DNA of 8,662 bases from the NCBI GenBank assembly GCA_003695015.1, contig RFJD01000476.1, forward strand, positions 1 through 8,662, given 5' to 3'. The notes below the pieces were generated by a model that saw only the letters and a list, made by a program, of their open reading frames with translations, ran no database searches and was not told the DNA's origin. Of this stretch, positions 6,167 to 8,662 are shown piece by piece. Each line of letters starts with the position of its first letter. The first letter of the stretch is position 1. Position numbers and translations under genes: made by a program. Origin of the DNA: Verrucomicrobiota bacterium. Its GTDB lineage: Bacteria; Verrucomicrobiota; Verrucomicrobiia; Limisphaerales; J093.

Positions 6167-8125
6167 ATGAACCGACGCGACTTTCTCACGCTGGCCGGTG
6201 GCTGGACCGGCTATTCGTTGATCGTGCGGGCCCAGGACATCTCCCCGGGCCCCGTCCCTACCCGCGAGGAAATCCGCGCCTCCTTCCAACGAATCGCCCC
6301 GGCGGTTCCCTTGGAGAAACGCCTCGAGACCGAGCCCCATCTCACGCTGGTCGATTTGGAGTGCGACGTCTTCATCGCTGGTGGCGGGATGGCCGGGGTG
6401 TGCGCCGCCTTGGCCGCCGCCCGCAATGGAGCGCGGGTCGTGCTCGTCCAGGACCGCTCCCGTCTGGGCGGCAACGCCAGCAGCGAGATCAAGATGCACA
6501 TCGTCGGCGCCGACTGCCACGGCCACCGGGCCGGCTGGCGGGAGGGCGGCCTGATCGAGGAACTCCGTCTGGACGACGCCGCCAACAACCCCCACGCCAG
6601 TTTCGAGCTTTGGGACCTCCTGCTGTACGACAAGATCCGCCGCGAACCCCGCATCACCCTGCTGCTGGACACCGTGCTCTGCGCCGCCGAGGTCAAAGAC
6701 GGCCTCATTCGGGGCGTGCTGGCCCGCTGCGACAAGACCGAGCACATCTACCGGGTGCGGGCCTCGCTGTTTCTGGATTGCACCGGCGACAGCCGCCTGG
6801 CCTTGGAAGCCGGCGCCGATTTCCGTTGGGGCCGCGAATCCAAGCAGGAATTCGGCGAGTCGCTCGCCTACGACCAAGCCGACTCCCACACCCAAGGAAG
6901 CAGCATCCTCTTCACCGCCCGCGACTACGGTCGCCCCATCCCGTTCAAGGCCCCGCCCTGGGCGCGCAAGATCACCAAGGAGATGCTCCGGTTTCGCCCC
7001 ATCCACTCCTGGGAGTACGGTTACTGGTGGATCGAATGGGGCGGCCAGCTCAACACCATCCGCGACAACGAACGCATCCGGTTCGAGCTCCTCTCGATCG
7101 TCCTGGGCGTCTGGGACTACATCAAGAACTCCGGTGAACACCCCGACAGCGCCAACTGGGGCATGGACTGGATCGGGATGATCCCCGGCAAACGGGAAAA
7201 CCGCCGGATCATGGGCGACTACATCCTGACCCAGCACGACCTCGAAGGCCGCAACGGCGAGCCGGAAGACGCCGTGGCCATCGGCGGTTGGGGCATGGAC
7301 GACCATCCCCCGGGCGGTTTCGACGCCTCCGACCAGCGCCCGTACCGCTCGGTCCGCACCAAGGAGGTTTACAACATCCCGTTCCGCTGCCTCTACAGCC
7401 GGAACATCCGCAACCTCCTGATGGCCGGCCGCAACATCAGCGCCAGCCACGTCGCCTTCAGCTCGACCCGCGTCATGGCCACCTGCAGTTGCCTCGGCCA
7501 GGCCGCCGGCACCGCCGCCGCCCTCTGCGCCCGCCACGGCCTGCTGCCCCGTGAGCTCTACCAAGACAAAGTACGGCTCCGCGAACTCCAGCAGACGCTC
7601 CTCCGCGACGACCAGACCATCAAGGGTCTCCGCAACGAGGATCCCCGCGACCTCGCCCGCCGGGCCCGTGTGGTGGCCTCCGCCTCCCACGACCTTTCCC
7701 GCCCGGAAAACGTCATCAACGGCTTCGTCCGCGACATGGCCGGCCGGTGGGAAAACCGCTGGGGCGCCCGGATGGTCGAAGGCGGCGTCTGGATCGAGCT
7801 GCAATGGCCCGAACCGGTCACCCTCCGGGAGGTCCAGATCACCTTCGACACCGGATTCCACCGTCAACTGACCCTTTCCGCCTCAGCCTCGGTCAACCGC
7901 AGCATCATTCGCGGCCCGCAACCGGAGTGCGTCCGGGACTACGCGCTTTTGGCCGGCGAGGATGAGGATGGGGCGCTCCGCGAGCTGGCGCGCGTCACCG
8001 GCAACCACCAGCGCCTGGTCCGCCACCGGTTCGAGCCGGTGACCCTGCGACGCCTCCGCCTCCACATCCACGCCACCAACGGCTCCCCCATCGCCCGGGT
8101 GTACGAAATCCGCGCCTACGCCTAG
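6167..8125 (+). CDS. Exported FAD-dependent oxidoreductase with C-terminal beta-sandwich region
   Basis: A 652-residue protein. The N-terminus NRRDFL followed by a modest hydrophobic stretch and V-R-A (residues 20-22) is a twin-arginine signal peptide, implying export of a folded, cofactor-loaded enzyme. The frame is open far upstream, but the Tat signal fixes the start at 6167. FAD binding is shown by the GGGMAG dinucleotide motif (72-77), the acidic end of the second strand, RLGGNAS (99-105), DCTGDSRLA and a C-terminal NLLMAGRNISASHVAF-to-GQAAGTAAAL segment (416-452), as in the FAD_oxidored family. About residues 505-652 carry a discoidin/F5-8C-like beta-sandwich, beginning ENVINGFVRD and WIELQWPEPV; such domains often bind carbohydrate. 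The substrate is unknown; families like this are common in Planctomycetota, Verrucomicrobiota and Bacteroidota next to polysaccharide-degradation genes. It starts 80 bases after the regulator and ends before a strong terminator. Confidence 0.85.
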   Translation: MNRRDFLTLAGGWTGYSLIVRAQDISPGPVPTREEIRASFQRIAPAVPLEKRLETEPHLTLVDLECDVFIAGGGMAGVCAALAAARNGARVVLVQDRSRLGGNASSEIKMHIVGADCHGHRAGWREGGLIEELRLDDAANNPHASFELWDLLLYDKIRREPRITLLLDTVLCAAEVKDGLIRGVLARCDKTEHIYRVRASLFLDCTGDSRLALEAGADFRWGRESKQEFGESLAYDQADSHTQGSSILFTARDYGRPIPFKAPPWARKITKEMLRFRPIHSWEYGYWWIEWGGQLNTIRDNERIRFELLSIVLGVWDYIKNSGEHPDSANWGMDWIGMIPGKRENRRIMGDYILTQHDLEGRNGEPEDAVAIGGWGMDDHPPGGFDASDQRPYRSVRTKEVYNIPFRCLYSRNIRNLLMAGRNISASHVAFSSTRVMATCSCLGQAAGTAAALCARHGLLPRELYQDKVRLRELQQTLLRDDQTIKGLRNEDPRDLARRARVVASASHDLSRPENVINGFVRDMAGRWENRWGARMVEGGVWIELQWPEPVTLREVQITFDTGFHRQLTLSASASVNRSIIRGPQPECVRDYALLAGEDEDGALRELARVTGNHQRLVRHRFEPVTLRRLRLHIHATNGSPIARVYEIRAYA

Positions 8126-8159
8126 GCGGAGGTCGAACCTTCAGCCGCAAGCCGTCGCC

Positions 8160-8195
8160 AACCGCCCCGGCCGCCGGGGCGGTTTACGTTTCCTT
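8160..8195 (+). terminator. Rho-independent terminator after the FAD oxidoreductase
   Basis: AACCGCCCCGG (8160-8170) pairs perfectly with CCGGGGCGGTT (8174-8184) over a 3-base loop. It is followed by a moderately T-rich tail (TACGTTTCCTT). It lies 34 bases after the stop codon. The stem is strong and GC-rich; the T tract is interrupted. Confidence 0.75.
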
Positions 8196-8250
8196 AACAC
8201 TTTTGCCCGCCCGCTCGAACAGTCTCTTAACAGCCCCGCCGTCTCTTACC
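8193..8250 (+). repeat. Short direct repeats CTTAACA and GTCTCTTAMC upstream of the EF-hand gene
   Basis: GTCTCTTAAC (8222-8231) recurs as GTCTCTTACC (8241-8250), nine of ten bases, 19 bases apart. CTTAACA occurs at 8193-8199 and again at 8226-8232. The region is less GC-rich than its surroundings and lies between a terminator and a new gene, so it is where a promoter or regulator site is expected. No convincing -35/-10 pair was found. Confidence 0.4.
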
Positions 8251-8280
8251 TCAGAACCGGAAAGGGTTCGGTTGAGAACG

Positions 8281-8302
8281 GAACACCGCACCGAACACCG
8301 CA
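8281..8302 (+). repeat. 10-bp tandem direct repeat GAACACCGCA in the leader of the EF-hand gene
   Basis: GAACACCGCA at 8281-8290 is repeated exactly at 8293-8302 (period 12). A degenerate A/C-rich stretch (GAACAGAACA) follows further downstream. The leader from here to the ATG is nearly free of T and rich in A/C, which suggests an unstructured 5' untranslated region. Function unknown. Confidence 0.5.
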
Positions 8303-8345
8303 GCCGGACCAACGAACAGAACAAACCAAGAAGAGAGAAAGCACC

Positions 8346-8662
8346 ATGCGCATCGTCCGAAACATCACCCTGATCACGGCGGCCCTGGCCGCCGGCACGC
8401 TCCTGACCACCGCCCAACCCGCCGAGCGCGGTCCGCGGCCCGACCGTCCGCGCCCGCAGCGGCCCGGGGCCGGTCAATTCACGCCGCCTCGCGTCAATCC
8501 CTTCTTCGCCATGTTCGACGCCAACCAGGACGGCGTCATCGACCAGCAGGAAGTGGCCAAGGCCGCCGAGGTGTTGAAGAAGCTGGACCGCGACGGCGAC
8601 GGCAAGATCACTCCGCGGGAGTTCCGCCCGCAAATGCGTCGCGGCAACCGGCCGGACCGCCC
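8346..8662 (+). CDS. Secreted EF-hand calcium-binding protein, 3' end outside window
   Basis: The first 105 codons are visible and the frame is still open at the window edge. Residues 1-23 look like a Sec signal peptide: MRIVRN, then a hydrophobic ITLITAALAAGTLL, then TTA before QPAE. A stretch of about 20 residues rich in Arg and Pro follows (27-50). Two canonical 12-residue EF-hand loops follow: DANQDGVIDQQE (58-69) and DRDGDGKITPRE (81-92). Both have Asp/Asn at positions 1, 3 and 5, Gly at 6 and Glu at 12. Calcium binding in the periplasm or outside the cell is therefore likely; the biological role is not known. The purine-rich AAGAAGAGAGAAA (8328-8340), ending five bases before the ATG, is the best ribosome-binding candidate in the window. 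Small basic EF-hand proteins of this type are frequent in Planctomycetota and Verrucomicrobiota. Confidence 0.82.
   Translation, partial: MRIVRNITLITAALAAGTLLTTAQPAERGPRPDRPRPQRPGAGQFTPPRVNPFFAMFDANQDGVIDQQEVAKAAEVLKKLDRDGDGKITPREFRPQMRRGNRPDR

Noticed and set aside
5516..7867. Minus-strand open frame of 783 codons opposite the regulator and FAD enzyme
   Set aside because: It spans two well-supported plus-strand genes and the gap between them, and has no recognisable domain; antisense shadow.
8203..8231. TTGCCC ... TCTTAA as a sigma-70-type promoter
   Set aside because: Only about half of the consensus positions match; the region is noted for its repeats instead.
8184..8633. Minus-strand frame of 149 codons at the right end
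   Set aside because: It overlaps the plus-strand EF-hand gene, whose signal peptide and two perfect calcium loops are convincing, and it also crosses the repeat-bearing leader.

Overview
The window is GC-rich bacterial DNA with every credible gene on the + strand and tight packing. No close relative can be named from sequence alone. Three things point towards the Planctomycetota/Verrucomicrobiota group, with Verrucomicrobiota as the best guess: a twin-arginine-exported FAD oxidoreductase with a C-terminal beta-sandwich, a secreted Arg/Pro-rich EF-hand protein, and weak or absent Shine-Dalgarno sequences. This is an inference. Nothing in the window looks like a phage, IS element, CRISPR array, tRNA or rRNA.

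Left part (1-1852): the C-terminal 510 codons of a type IA DNA topoisomerase of the TopB/topoisomerase III kind, with three four-cysteine C-terminal repeats and a short lysine/arginine-rich tandem linker. It is followed by a small two-helix membrane protein of the YggT family. A gene-free stretch of about 226 bases then separates these housekeeping genes from the next block.

Centre (2079-6086): the most interesting part, a compact four-gene run. It encodes (i) a PLP-dependent alpha-oxoamine synthase most like bacterial serine palmitoyltransferase, (ii) an extended SDR of the NAD(P)-dependent epimerase/reductase kind, (iii) a polytopic PAP2-superfamily protein of the AUR1-like type, and (iv) a Crp/Fnr-family regulator. 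Genes ii/iii share an ATGA stop-start overlap, and iii/iv overlap by 23 bases. Read together, this is a candidate sphingolipid pathway: condensation of serine with an acyl thioester, reduction of a keto (or oxidised ceramide) intermediate, then transfer of a phospho-headgroup onto ceramide, with a co-transcribed regulator. An alternative for the first step is cysteate acyltransferase, giving sulfonolipids. No acyl carrier protein or ceramide synthase is present in the window.

Right part (6167-8662): a Tat-exported FAD-dependent oxidoreductase with a discoidin-like C-terminal region, closed by a strong 11-bp stem terminator. A gene-free leader of about 150 bases with short direct repeats follows, then the start of a secreted protein with two canonical EF-hand loops that runs off the window edge.
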